A stretch of 60,000 nucleotides of DNA. It comes from Cryptomeria japonica (taxonomy: Eukaryota; Streptophyta; Pinopsida; Cupressales; Cupressaceae). The notes below the pieces were generated by a model. That model saw only the letters and a list, made by a program, of their open reading frames with translations, did not search any database and was not told where the DNA came from. A program made the position numbers and the translations under genes. How positions within the stretch are numbered: position 1 is the first letter of the stretch; each line of letters starts with the position of its first letter. The stretch lies in assembly GCF_030272615.1 (NCBI RefSeq), contig NC_081411.1, forward strand, positions 44,345,517-44,405,516, written 5' to 3'. Of this stretch, positions 46,616-55,990 are shown piece after piece.

Positions 46616-48355
46616 TATTTTTTGATAAAAGTGGAATACTCCACTAAATTTTATCAATATATATTTTTAGTGTTTTTTTACACAGGATTCAAAGAGCATA
46701 CCGGAGGAAAGAACCCTAGAAAGAAAACCTCCGGTCACAACTCATAAAATAAACCTATAACAAAATCCTAAAAGTTTATACAATCTGCCACTTAAAAAAT
46801 GCGGTCACCTATAATATTAGCTTTACATAGAGGCCATATGGCGCTTAACAAACCCATCAGATAATTCTCAAAAAATAAACTTCTCTGCTACTAATAAAGG
46901 AAGGAGACAGATGAAACCATAGCCTTGCTAAAAAACTTGTGAACCAAAATCTTTCTTGTATCTATTGCTCTATAATACCATCTGGATAGGTGAAACCGAC
47001 ATTGGCGAAGACCGAATGGTGTGCATTGATTCTAAGAGAAAGTGGATTCCTGCAAATATATTGACAGCTACAACCAAACAATCTGGTGATACATGATCTA
47101 ATAGAGCTACGATAGCAAATAATGTATCATCATATGAGTTAGATATCAAACCATTCCTTAAAATTGAAAGAAGTTCCCCATGCCAACCGAAAGATAGTAA
47201 CTGAGAACGAGAAATAAAACCAACATATTCAAAATCACCAAATTCAAAATGGTAATTAGATAATGCACTATCCAAATCATCAGTAGTGTAGAAATGGGAG
47301 TTGAAATATGCATAAAAAATTGCCCTGACCATAGCAGAATCCAGAAGCACATCCATACAGATAGTGAGAAACCAAGATGCAATATCAACAAGAAAACAAC
47401 CTGTGCTTTCCACTAGCCATCGCTTTCCCAAAACCTTGTGAAAAGCCAGAGAAAAATCTAGCGAATAAACTTGAAACAGACGCCCAAGCTTTTCATCATC
47501 CAAAGCATAAGAGTCTTGGAAATCATAGTGTTTGCGAGGCATCAAAATGCGGTAACCCACTGATTCCATCAAGAAAGATAATGCAAAACCAAGAGAAAGC
47601 ACAAAAGTATAAAGAGCTCAATGTCATCATAAGAAAGCAACACAACCACGAAAGGTCAGCACAATAACTATTACCTCAAGCAAGCCCAAAAAGATACATG
47701 CAAAACAACAACGAGAAACCGCCACCTTAATAAAAAATGATGACAATATCCACGCGATGCACATAGCCATAAATCAAAAACATGCCAAGCAATAAACCAA
47801 GATATCCACACGAGCGAGATCTCCCATATGAGTCGAGAACACTCAAAAATCTGCCACCACTTGGAAAGGAAGGTAAAGGACGCCATAAAACTGAAAGTAC
47901 GCCAACTGGAGGAGAATAATGACCATGAGGTAAACACATGAAATCCATGTAGTCATCAAGGAATAAACAAATGACATATAACAATAATGATCATTGTAGG
48001 GAAGATTTCAATCGTGCGTAATATAATTACCCCCACACACCACAAATCCCCAACTAACTTGCAATAAAGGCACACCTGTACGGAGACTGAGATTACATAG
48101 TAATGCAGTCATAATGAATGCTGCATGCCTAAATATAATCGTCTAGCGAGGTACAAGGTCAATCTGTTGCAAATGAGTAAGAACAAACAAACATAGAGTG
48201 AAAACAAAGAGTATAGCATGATAATAAGAGACTCCCACACACCACAAATTCCAACCACTTAGAAAAGAAAAAACCCGAACCCCCCTTGAGATTACACACA
48301 GTAATGCAAACATAATGAAGTAATGAGGGTCCAAGAGTCAGACACCACCACATTA
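46616..48355 (-). mobile_element. Probable 5'-truncated LINE fragment
   Basis: In the minus sense the block ends with a hairpin (TTGATAAAATTTAGTGGAG paired with the following CTCCACT-type half, 46657-46622) and then an A-rich end at 46616, as many plant LINE 3' ends do. A 210-codon frame (47602-46970) with no recognised domain lies in it. A direct duplication of about 100 bp is present (48008-48120 and 48222-48330: ACACACCACAAAT..., GAGATTACA...AGTAATGCA). No RT is present. It sits within a TA-rich tract, and TSDs cannot be set. Confidence 0.4.
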
Positions 48356-48406
48356 AACTGCATATTACATTATATATTATATAATTTATTTTTTAATTTA
48401 AAATTA

Positions 48407-48466
48407 CCTTTAAAAATCGGATATCTGATTTAATCGGATATCCAATTTTATCCAATATCCGATTTG
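48407..48466. repeat. T1 right GGATATC subterminal block
   Basis: ATCGGATATCTGATT, ATCGGATATCCAATT and ATCCAATATCCGATTTG in tandem. Its reverse complement aligns without gaps with 6749-6808. It lies about 135 bases from the right end of T1. Confidence 0.6.
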
Positions 48467-48514
48467 TTTAGGTGTTTACCATGCCAAGGTGTACTGATAC
48501 CCAGGCCAAGCAAA

Positions 48515-48603
48515 AAGTCAACATGGATTTCACATTTTTAGGCGAGTGCAGAAGGCATTTTTTTTCACATCGCTACTTTTTGGCCCCCCACGATCCTACA
48601 CTA
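48515..48603. repeat. T1 right terminal inverted repeat (degenerate)
   Basis: On the minus strand it reads TAGTGTAGGATCGTGG, then GGGGGCCAAAAAGTAGCGATG and an A-run, matching the left end (GTGCAAGATCATGG...GCCAAAA...AGTGGCAATG). The C2 LTR resumes directly after it at ACCCGGTTTTCCAC. Confidence 0.5.
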
Positions 48604-48833
48604 ACCCGGTTTTCCACTTATAAATCTTGGTGTCATGTGGATGTTATTTATTATGTGATTATTGTTTATGCTTTATTGGTTTAACTGATGTTCTGGTATT
48701 TATTTTAAGCATTTCGATATTAATGTTTTGGGTTCTAGTAATTGAAGTTTTAATTGTTAAGGTTCTGGTAATCTATGACAACTAATTCACCCCCCCCTCT
48801 CTGTTGTCGTCTGGTTAGTTGAACTGTCTAACA
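48604..48833 (+). mobile_element. C2: last part of 5' LTR (copia)
   Basis: Begins CCGGTTTTCCACTTATAAAT, the text expected after TTTACCGGGTT at 5875, and ends CTGTCTAACA three bases before a copia PBS. No LTR start (TG with matching terminus) is found between 48472 and 48604, which supports its being a continuation of 4853-5875. Confidence 0.65.
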
Positions 48834-48835
48834 AC

Positions 48836-48850
48836 TGGTATGAGAGCTTT
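48836..48850 (+). other. C2 primer binding site, initiator tRNA-Met type
   Basis: TGGTATGAGAGCTTTGG follows ...CTAACAAC. It has one mismatch to TGGTATCAGAGC in the first twelve bases. Confidence 0.8.
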
Positions 48851-48891
48851 GGTCCTCTCTACATAAAGATTAACCTCTTGAGGAAGATCCT

Positions 48892-49551
48892 ATGGTGACT
48901 AACAGTTCAAATTCATCCAGTTCATCTGGAGCTATCTTTCAGAGAGATATTCCTAGGCTTGATGGAACAAATTACACAGTATGGAAGATTCAGATGGAGA
49001 CTCATCTTAGATGTCTCGACAAGGAGATTTGGGAGATCACACAGAATAGTGTTACACCTCATAATCCGACATCTGGAAATCCTCCTTCGAGAAACCTGGA
49101 TAAGGAGCTTGAGAATGATTGTAGAGCAAGAGAAGCGCTCTTGTGTGCACTTTCTGATCAACAAATAATGGGATTGAATAACAAATCATCTAGAAAGGCT
49201 ATATGGGATAAGTTGCAGACTCTTAATGAAGGCGACCCTACAGTGAAAATTGCAAAACTTGATGGTTACCTGATAAGATATGAAAACCTGAAGATGGAAA
49301 AAAATGAAAGGATTACTGCATTCATGGAAAGGGTAAATCAGATTGTTATGAGAATTAAATGTTGTGGTGGAACTCTGAGTGAAGATGAAATTATTTCTAA
49401 ATTTTTGAGAGCCCTACCACTAGCTTACAAGATGAAGGTTACTGCTATTAATGAGTTGAGAACAATGGCTAATACATCTATCAACAAAGATACCTTGGTT
49501 GGAAATTATCTTCTTTTGAGCTTGAAGAATTTGGACCTTCCGGAGCTGTGA
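48892..49551 (+). pseudogene. C2 gag (copia)
   Basis: 219 codons from the ATG at 48892. The Ser/Asn-rich start is followed by IFQRDIPRLDGTNYTVWKIQ, the typical copia gag entry, and then MGLNNKSSRKAIWDKLQTLN, then MEKNERITAFMERVNQIVMR, then SEDEIISKFLRALPLAYKMK. This is the UBN2-type gag fold. The frame ends at a TGA at 49549. The nucleocapsid part continues in another frame at 49626, so a frameshift lies between. The PBS is about 50 bases upstream. Confidence 0.92.
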
Positions 49552-49625
49552 AGTTTAAACCTGCTTTTCATGCATCTGCATCAACAATCGGTAAGCGAGA
49601 TTGAAAAGATTTATATGCAAAGGAA

Positions 49626-50180
49626 TTGGATGATACAAAGATAGAAGATGATGATTTTGAGCAACTTGAAACACTATTTGCTAGAAGAGTGCCTAAAGGA
49701 CCGGTAGGAAGTAAGTATGAAGGAAAAAAACCTTTTAAATGTTTTGCATGTAATAAGATTGATCATTTTGCATCTAGATGTCCTGAAAGAAATTCAAGAT
49801 TTGAAGAAAGAGTTAGAAGATATTTTAAGCCTAACCCTGGATATCAGAACAAGTATAAGCACAGGAAAAACATAGACAAGTCATGCTACATAGCGGATGA
49901 GGAAGGCATTATTGATTCTGATGATGAACCAAGAGAAGACTCTGCTAGTTGTTCTGGCAATGGGAAGGAATGGGTGTTCCTAGCTATCAAGGAAGATGTT
50001 CTGACACTGGAAGAGAATGTACCTGAAGAGAAGGCACTTGCTGCTAAAATTGAAGACAAGGATGAGTGGGTAATTGACAGTGGTTGTTCACATCATATGA
50101 CTGGAGATAAGAGAAGTTTCTATCTTTGCAAGAATTTGATGATAGTCTGGTTATATTTGGAGATGACAAAGCATGTATGA
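49626..50180 (+). pseudogene. C2 nucleocapsid and protease
   Basis: The zinc knuckle CFACNKIDHFASRC has the C-x2-C-x4-H-x4-C spacing. An acidic linker with DSDDEPREDSASC follows. The protease motif WVIDSGCSHHMTGDKRSFY gives the copia-type active Asp at about 50078. After that the frame is lost (ends at 50180), and the rest of the protease and start of integrase continue at 50203 in another frame. It is related to C1 at 14424-14150 but not identical. Confidence 0.9.
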
Positions 50181-50202
50181 TCAAGGAAAATGAACTATAT
50201 CA

Positions 50203-51280
50203 TTGGATGGTGAGAACAATACTGAAAATGTTTATTATGTTGAAGGTTTACGGCATAATCTTTTGAGTGTAGGACAATTGGTGGATAAGGGATTTCAATT
50301 ACAGTTCAAGGATGGAAAATACAAAATCATTAATAGATCTGGTTTGGAGATTGCAACTGGTACACAGACAAAAGGTAATATATTTCATTTGAATTCTGGT
50401 GAGAAGACATGTTTGATTACACAGATTGATGAGAGTAGGCTATGGCATAAAAGGGTCTGTCATGTGAATTTTGATTGCATTGTGAAGATCAGTTCAACTA
50501 AGGCAGTTAGAGATATACCTAAGATTATGAATCCCTATAATCTGGTATGTAAAAAATGTCAAATGAGTAAATAGGTTAGAACCTCTTTTAGGAGTATACA
50601 AGATAAATCTAATGATGTTCTTGATCTTATTCACACTGATTTTGTGTGGCCCTGCTAGACTTAATTTTTTTAAAGGTGATAGATATTTCATGCTAATCAT
50701 TGATGATTATTCTAGAATGATGTGGGTTACTTTTTTAAAGGAAAAATCTGAAGCATTTGAAAAGTTTAAAATATTTAAGGCTAAAGTGGAAACTGAGACA
50801 AGATTGAAGATTAAATATTTGAGTTCAGATCATGGTGGAGAATTCACATCTGGTGAGTTTAATAACTTTTGTGAGAAGTATGGTATAGGAAGACAATTTT
50901 TTACTCCCCAGACACCTCAATAGAATGGAGTTGTGGAAGGGAAGAACATAACTATCTTGGATGCTACTAGAACAACAATGATGGAAGGTAGTCTACCTCA
51001 TATCTATTGGAGAGAAGTAGTGAGCACAACAGTTTATACATTCAACAAAGTACATATCAAAGGACAAACCGGTAAGACACCTTATGAATTATGGTTTGGC
51101 AATACACCTACAGTTATGTATTTCAAAATCTTTGGTAGTGAATGTTATATCAGGAGAGATGATATCATTGGAAAATTTGATCCTAGATGTGATGAAGGCA
51201 TATTTCTTGGTTATTCTAATGAAAGAAAGACATATAGATGTTATAACAAGAGATTGCAAAAAATTGTGGAGAGTGCTAAT
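50203..51280 (+). pseudogene. C2 integrase, cut by G2
   Basis: Readable as NVYYVEGLRHNLLSVGQLVD, then LWHKRVCHVNFDCIVKIS with NLVCKKCQMSK (zinc-binding HHCC), a stop near 50572, and then the core: DDYSRMMWVTFLKEKSEAFE, SSDHGGEFTSGEFNNFC, TPQ-stop-NGVVEGKN. The TAG at 50922 replaces the second Gln of TPQQNG, as in C1. The C-terminal part has GKTPYELWFGNTPTVMYFKI and GIFLGYSNERKTYRCYN. It ends at 51280 where the G2 LTR begins. RT and RNase H lie beyond the window or are lost. Confidence 0.9.
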
Positions 51281-52716
51281 TGTAGACGTATAAAAATGAC
51301 CATATTCCTAAATGAATATTTTATATTCATTTCTCTATTTGATTAAATTAAATTTAATTAAATTACCCGTATTCCTCTATTTAATTAAGTAAATTACTCA
51401 ATTAAATTCACTATACCCATTTAATGAATAAATCATTTTATTCAATTAAATCCCCCCTATCCACTTTTAATTAAATTCAAATTTAATTAAATAGTTATCC
51501 TAAATTGAATAAATCTAATTTATTTAATGTCCTCAAATTGAAACCAAATTGAATTAAATTAACTTTATTTCAATTAAATCCTATTATCCTTCATCCACTT
51601 GCATTTTCCTACATCTCCCACTTGCCTTCCTAAACTCCTTCCTAATTTCTTCTAGACTCTTCTAATCGCTTCTAATTAGCCTAACCCATCTTCTAAACTT
51701 TGTCACATCCCTAAGCAAGGGGAAGTCACTTCTCAAACCCTTAAGTCTTTGATAACCATTAAAGGCTTCAAGTCTTCAACCACTTAATTTTCCAAAGTCT
51801 CCCAAACCATTAATGGTTAATTCAACCCTCTTACATGGTTAGAGACTTTTTGCCTAACTTAACCTTCATCCAACCCAAGGGTCTCATCAAGCCTTTAATG
51901 CTTTGACCGTGATTATCTCTTAATCATTTGCACAAGGGTTTATCCTCGGATTAACTCTTAATCCAATGGGTAAGCCTAACTTAAGCTTAACCCTTATCTC
52001 TAGATAACCGTAAGGTCTTCTTAGGCATTTAATGTCTCCAACCCCTTCTCTCAACCCAACCCTATGTTGACATTTGTCACCATTTCATTGGTGCAAATTG
52101 CAAACATGGATTCCCAACTTTCAAATTCAACCCTTGATTAAACCATTCAATCCTGACCATCCATTGCCCTATTTTTTCTATAAATAGAGCTCTCATTCCT
52201 CCATTTTTAGAGATCAATCCAAGTTTGTAGTATCATACTTATGCTCAAATACATTCAAGCTTTCATTTCATTTATGCTCATCATTTAGCCTCTCTTTAAA
52301 ATAGAAATTAATCTAATATGCATTTTTAGAGTATTTCTATTATCATTAGCTTAAATCAGTGAACTAATATAGTATGCTAGGATAGTTTGTTTACTAACTT
52401 TGTCATCTTATAGTTAGTTTATTGCATTTCTAGAATCATGCATAGTTTAGGATGCATCTTATATTAAAGCAACAAAAAACATCCCTCGTTCTTGCATTTG
52501 CCATCCCTAAACCATTTTTCTTAGTGATCTGAGAGCAAAAACATTGGTTTGAGGGACCGTGTAAGATAGAGAACCATGGGACCAAACTTGGGAAGCTGAG
52601 TGATACTTCATTACTCCATAGCTTGCACCAAGAAGTCCTGTGAGTGTGTGAGCAAGGCTCCATAGAACTCCGTTTTTCACATATTGAGTTCTATCGACCC
52701 GCTTTTCCCACATACA
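51281..52716 (+). repeat. G2 5' LTR
   Basis: 1436 bp, TGTAGACGTATAAAAATGACC to TTTCCCACATACA. The middle part resembles the G1 LTR in order (Asn/Ile-poor TTAATTAAA tracts, CCTTCCTAA...TCTAGA, ACCATTAATGG, TATA box, GAGCTC). A spacer TTTC separates it from the PBS. Confidence 0.85.
52178..52188 (+). promoter_or_regulatory. TATA box in G2 LTR
   Basis: TTCTATAAATAGAGCTC, same core as in the G1 LTRs. Transcription would begin about 30 bases downstream. Confidence 0.65.
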
Positions 52717-52720
52717 TTTC

Positions 52721-52738
52721 TGGCACCCACCATGGGGC
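52721..52738 (+). other. G2 primer binding site, tRNA-Lys type with two CpG losses
   Basis: TGGCACCCACCATGGGGC. The plant tRNA-Lys complement is TGGCGCCCACCGTGGGGC as I recall it. The two mismatches are both G to A within CpG, the product expected from cytosine methylation on the other strand. Confidence 0.7.
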
Positions 52739-52804
52739 TAGACCCCATATATCAAATCGGTTTTTAAATTTAACCACTTTTGCAGGCACGCGGGAAAAAT
52801 GAAG

Positions 52805-53241
52805 TAGCACGTTAAGTTAACTGTTTAGCACATCCAGTTAACAGCCTAGCGCATTCAGTTCACTGTTCAGCGCGTGGAGTCCATAATCTAGTGCGTGAAG
52901 TCCTTTCTTTAGCGCATGACTTCCACTAATCTTTTCCTGTAGGTATCAACGTGGGAGAAAAACAGAGTAGCGCATCTGAAAAATAGTTTGGCGCATCGGG
53001 TTTATTAGATAGCGTATCCGGCTCACTTTTTAGCGCGTGCAATCTATTCTATGGCGTGTGAAGTCTTTTCCTTAGTGCATCATATTTCTAACAGTTTCCT
53101 ATAGGTCTCAACGCGGGAGAAAAATAGAGAAGCATTTTCGGTGCATAGAGTAGCGCATCCCGAAAATAGTGTAGTGCGTTGAAACCTTATTTTAGAGAAT
53201 CGTTGTTATATTGTGGCGCGTACAGTTTGTTCTGTAGCGCA
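52805..53241 (+). repeat. G2 21-bp periodic TAGCGC array, block 1
   Basis: TAGCGC-type hexamers (variants TAGCAC, TAGTGC, CAGCGC, TGGCGC, TGGCGT) start at 52805, 52826, 52847, 52868, 52889, 52910; 52968, 52989, 53010, 53031, 53052, 53073; 53151, 53172, 53193, 53214, 53235. Within each run the step is exactly 21. The runs are separated by a repeated spacer with TTTCCT-TAGGT-TCAACG-GGGAGAAAAA. The first unit lies 65 bases after the PBS. Confidence 0.9.
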
Positions 53242-54785
53242 TCACAAACAGAAAAGAAAAAAACTAATTTGTAATAGAAACTAAAATTTAGACTTGTGGA
53301 AGTCCACCGAATTCACCTTTTTTTTGCTAACAAATTGGCTGGTTTTCTACAGGTTACTAACAGTTGACTGCAGGATTTTGGATCCATTTTATTTAGGCTA
53401 GAGTTAAAGTAGTTTAATTTTTTACTAACTTTTCTAAGTTAGGTAAAAGTTCAAATTTCTTTCTTTTCTTGTTTAAATAAAATTGAACTCACTTTTATTT
53501 TGAGCAAATAAAATGAACAACAAATCAAAATCTTTTCTTGCTTTTCTAGGAGAAAATTTCTCAATTTGGGCTTTAAAAAGAACAACACAAAATTTTCTTT
53601 TTCGCAAAAATAGAGCTTAAAAAGAACCTCACCATCCTTTGGTGCATAAAAGGATTCACTTTCATTTTTGCAAAGGAAAGAACCTCACCTCAAAAGTTTT
53701 GTTACAATTAAAGAGGGAAGTGATTCCCCTTTTGTTTATCGATTTTTATTTGTTGACCAAATTGAACCTTTTGCTTTGTTGACGCGGTTATTTCCTTAGA
53801 TTAAATAATCATTTCTTTGAGGAAGTAAAATTAACACCATGCTTTTTCTTGGAGCAACATCTCCCAGTAGAGGTTAGAAAATCACTGAATTGAAGGTTTA
53901 AAAAGAATTTGTGATTGCCTTAAATCGAAAGAGGAAGGTATATGCTCTCCCCTTAACTGGGTGATTCAAAAAACTAGACCTCTCTTAAAAAACTTTCTTT
54001 CCTTTAAAAGCATTTTACATCTTTTAGTAGACCTGCCTTCCTGAGGAGTTGAAATCAACTCTTAAAGCCGTTTATGGCCGTTGTGAAGGGAATGACCTAA
54101 GTGGGGAATGACTTTGACGCCAAGAATTCCAACCCACTCTAATCAAACATGGAAAGTGACGAAAGTCCTTTTCAACGGTTGCGTGTAGCGATTAGCCTTC
54201 CCCTAGTATCCTCAAGATACGTAAAGCCTTTTTTCTAAAGGTTGGGAAGCCTCTTGAGAGAGTTTATCACTGACGGTCGAATGGGAAGCCTGATTATGAA
54301 CCATAGAAATAGAAGCTTTGAACCGAGTCAGTAACCAGACATTTATAACATCATAGTGCAAGGGTGGGGAAGAATCCGCCCCCAAGATTACTCACCATAT
54401 ATCTCCCAAGATAACTACTCAACTGTGAAGCGATTCACTTTGAGTTAATTTATGGCAAAAGGCAAAAAAATGGGCGCCCTCTAGGGGTGACACGACTGTT
54501 TGAGCTGACGGAGTATCGAGACTAGTGGGCTATGATGTTATTTATGACCTTTGAATAAAGAGTCTTTCTGAAGTGTATTATTCGTATCCAAACCCATTAA
54601 AACATTGGGGATTTGAATACATCCTCACAAAACATACACTTTTTGTTAGATTAGGCAAAATGGTTGTACTTTTTGTGCCATGCTTACATTTACTACTTCA
54701 GAAAATCATCCATCAAACCTGAAAAATTCACAACAAAAATTCAAAAATTACAAAAAAACCAACCAAAGGAAAAATCAGAGTAGTT
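53242..54785 (+). other. G2 leader between the two arrays
   Basis: No clear ORF. It contains ordinary leader sequence with CTTTAAAAAGAAC(C/A) repeats (about 53572-53632). No gene is proposed. Confidence 0.5.
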
Positions 54786-55138
54786 TAGCGCATAAGGGCA
54801 ACTTCTTATCACGTGAAGTACTTTTGTTAGCGCGTCGGTTCCAAACAGTAGCGTTTTATCCCAAAATCAAACTAGTATTGAAACATTTAGTGCATCAAAG
54901 AAACAGTCTAGCGCATGGAAGCATCAGCTTAGCGCGTGGAAACCAAACATTAGCGCATTAGGTTCAAAAGTTAGCACGTTATAGGTCCAGGGTAGCGCAT
55001 GACTTTTTAAATAGATAGAAAATATTTTTTTGAACAGTCAAAACTTTAGCGCGTGTCTGGGGGCAGCCTAGTGTGTGTGGCCATTATTTTAGCACGTGGA
55101 GTAATTTCGGTAGTGCATTTAGTCTCTGTTTTAGCGCG
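54786..55138 (+). repeat. G2 21-bp periodic TAGCGC array, block 2
   Basis: Starts at 54786, 54807 (variant TATCAC), 54828, 54849; 54888, 54909, 54930, 54951, 54972, 54993; 55047, 55069, 55090, 55111, 55132. Steps are 21 apart from three gaps and one 22. A frame of 93 codons (54680-54961) reads the units as SLAHxxx/LLARxxx heptads, but it has no support beyond the repeat. Confidence 0.88.
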
Positions 55139-55602
55139 TGATCAAAAACATATAGACAAAGGACAAAACAGTGAGAAATTTTAAAAATTTTGAAAACATT
55201 TTCAAAAGCCTCTCATTATCAACATCTTTCATCAAAGCGGAGTAGTGAAAATAAACCGTTAAAACTATTTCTTGAGCTAAATTTGTGTCAAAACAAACAT
55301 TGTAAAAATCCTAAACTGATCGCACGATACAACATATCTATCTTATCATAATCCAGAAACCTCATCATTAGTATCAATAGAATCCTTTACCATCTTACGG
55401 ATTTCATCTCAAAAACACTTGTTTAAAATTTTCAAGTTGTCAAATCAAGTTTCCATATCGGAAGGCTTTTATCCATATCATTTGACACTTTTTGTCATGA
55501 AGGGGCATCTAAACCTTCACTTTGATAGAGTAAGATTTTAAATTTTCCAAACAAGATGAACTGAATCCAAACAAATCAAAGGAAACCATTGATCACTCAT
55601 GC

Positions 55603-55989
55603 ATGACTAATCTCCATATTCTGAGAAGAAAGAACCTTTATCGTAATATCACGTTGAAGAAACAACAACCTAGTTTTTCCAAGTTCATCAAGAGAAATAA
55701 GTTTTTATACATCAATCGTCAACTCTTCAAATCTCATTGGGTATTCCTTCATCACGTCAAATGTTATATCCAAAACAAATCCAACGAATTTGACAAAGAA
55801 CCCTTAAAAACAAGAGCCTATTGTCAAAAGTATGCTTTTAATCAAATCATAAATCGTGGAGGAAAGATCAATCTAGCATTCTTGCCCGATGAGTGTATCA
55901 CTTATAACACATCTCGACTAGAATCACCCACCCCCAAGCAACACATCGAAGAGGATTTTGTCCCCTTCGTCACTGAAAGTTTCTACTAA
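55603..55989 (+). CDS. G2 small conserved ORF upstream of gag (ORF1)
   Basis: 128 codons plus stop from the ATG at 55603 (MTNLHILRRKNLYRNITLKK). It shares with G1 (27750-27367) the basic start, the FIKRNKFLYINRQLFKSH block, EFDKEPLKTRA, RGGKINLAFLPD, TYN and an acidic end FVPFVTESFY. It is intact. The gag ATG lies at 55991, so stop and start are one base apart (TAAAATG), which would allow translation coupling or reinitiation. Strongly basic middle, no known domain. Function unknown. A nucleic-acid-binding role is only a guess from charge. Confidence 0.75.
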   Translation: MTNLHILRRKNLYRNITLKKQQPSFSKFIKRNKFLYINRQLFKSHWVFLHHVKCYIQNKSNEFDKEPLKTRAYCQKYAFNQIINRGGKINLAFLPDECITYNTSRLESPTPKQHIEEDFVPFVTESFY

Positions 55990-55990
55990 A

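Larger units (their letters stand above)
5876..48603 (+). mobile_element. T1: large two-gene DNA transposon, heavily nested
   Basis: Inferred element. Its ends show degenerate terminal inverted repeats (5882-5975 against 48601-48515), a candidate 8-bp TSD, and a matching pair of 60-bp GGATATC-rich inverted blocks (6749-6808 and 48407-48466). It interrupts the 5' LTR of copia C2, whose two halves fit together across it. The interior holds a transposase pseudogene (34018-39775), a convergent six-exon gene (46074-44190), a 90-bp satellite and a 359-bp satellite. Insertions C1 (9726-33542), N1 (34752-37480) and a LINE piece (about 46616-48355) account for most of the 42.7 kb, leaving about 14.4 kb. 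I cannot name its superfamily. Confidence 0.55.

Noticed and set aside
48472-48833. A short complete 5' LTR of C2 starting at TGTTTAGGTG (48465)
   Set aside because: This segment contains the T1 terminal repeat, and the typical LTR text before CCGGTTTTCCAC is missing there but present at 4853-5875. The split-LTR reading explains both flanks better.
52805-55138. Coding heptad repeat (SLAHxxx) as the reason for the 21-bp period
   Set aside because: Only part of block 2 is open in one frame. Block 1 is not open in the matching frame, and the 20-bp period of G1 would not keep a frame. It remains possible only as a former state.
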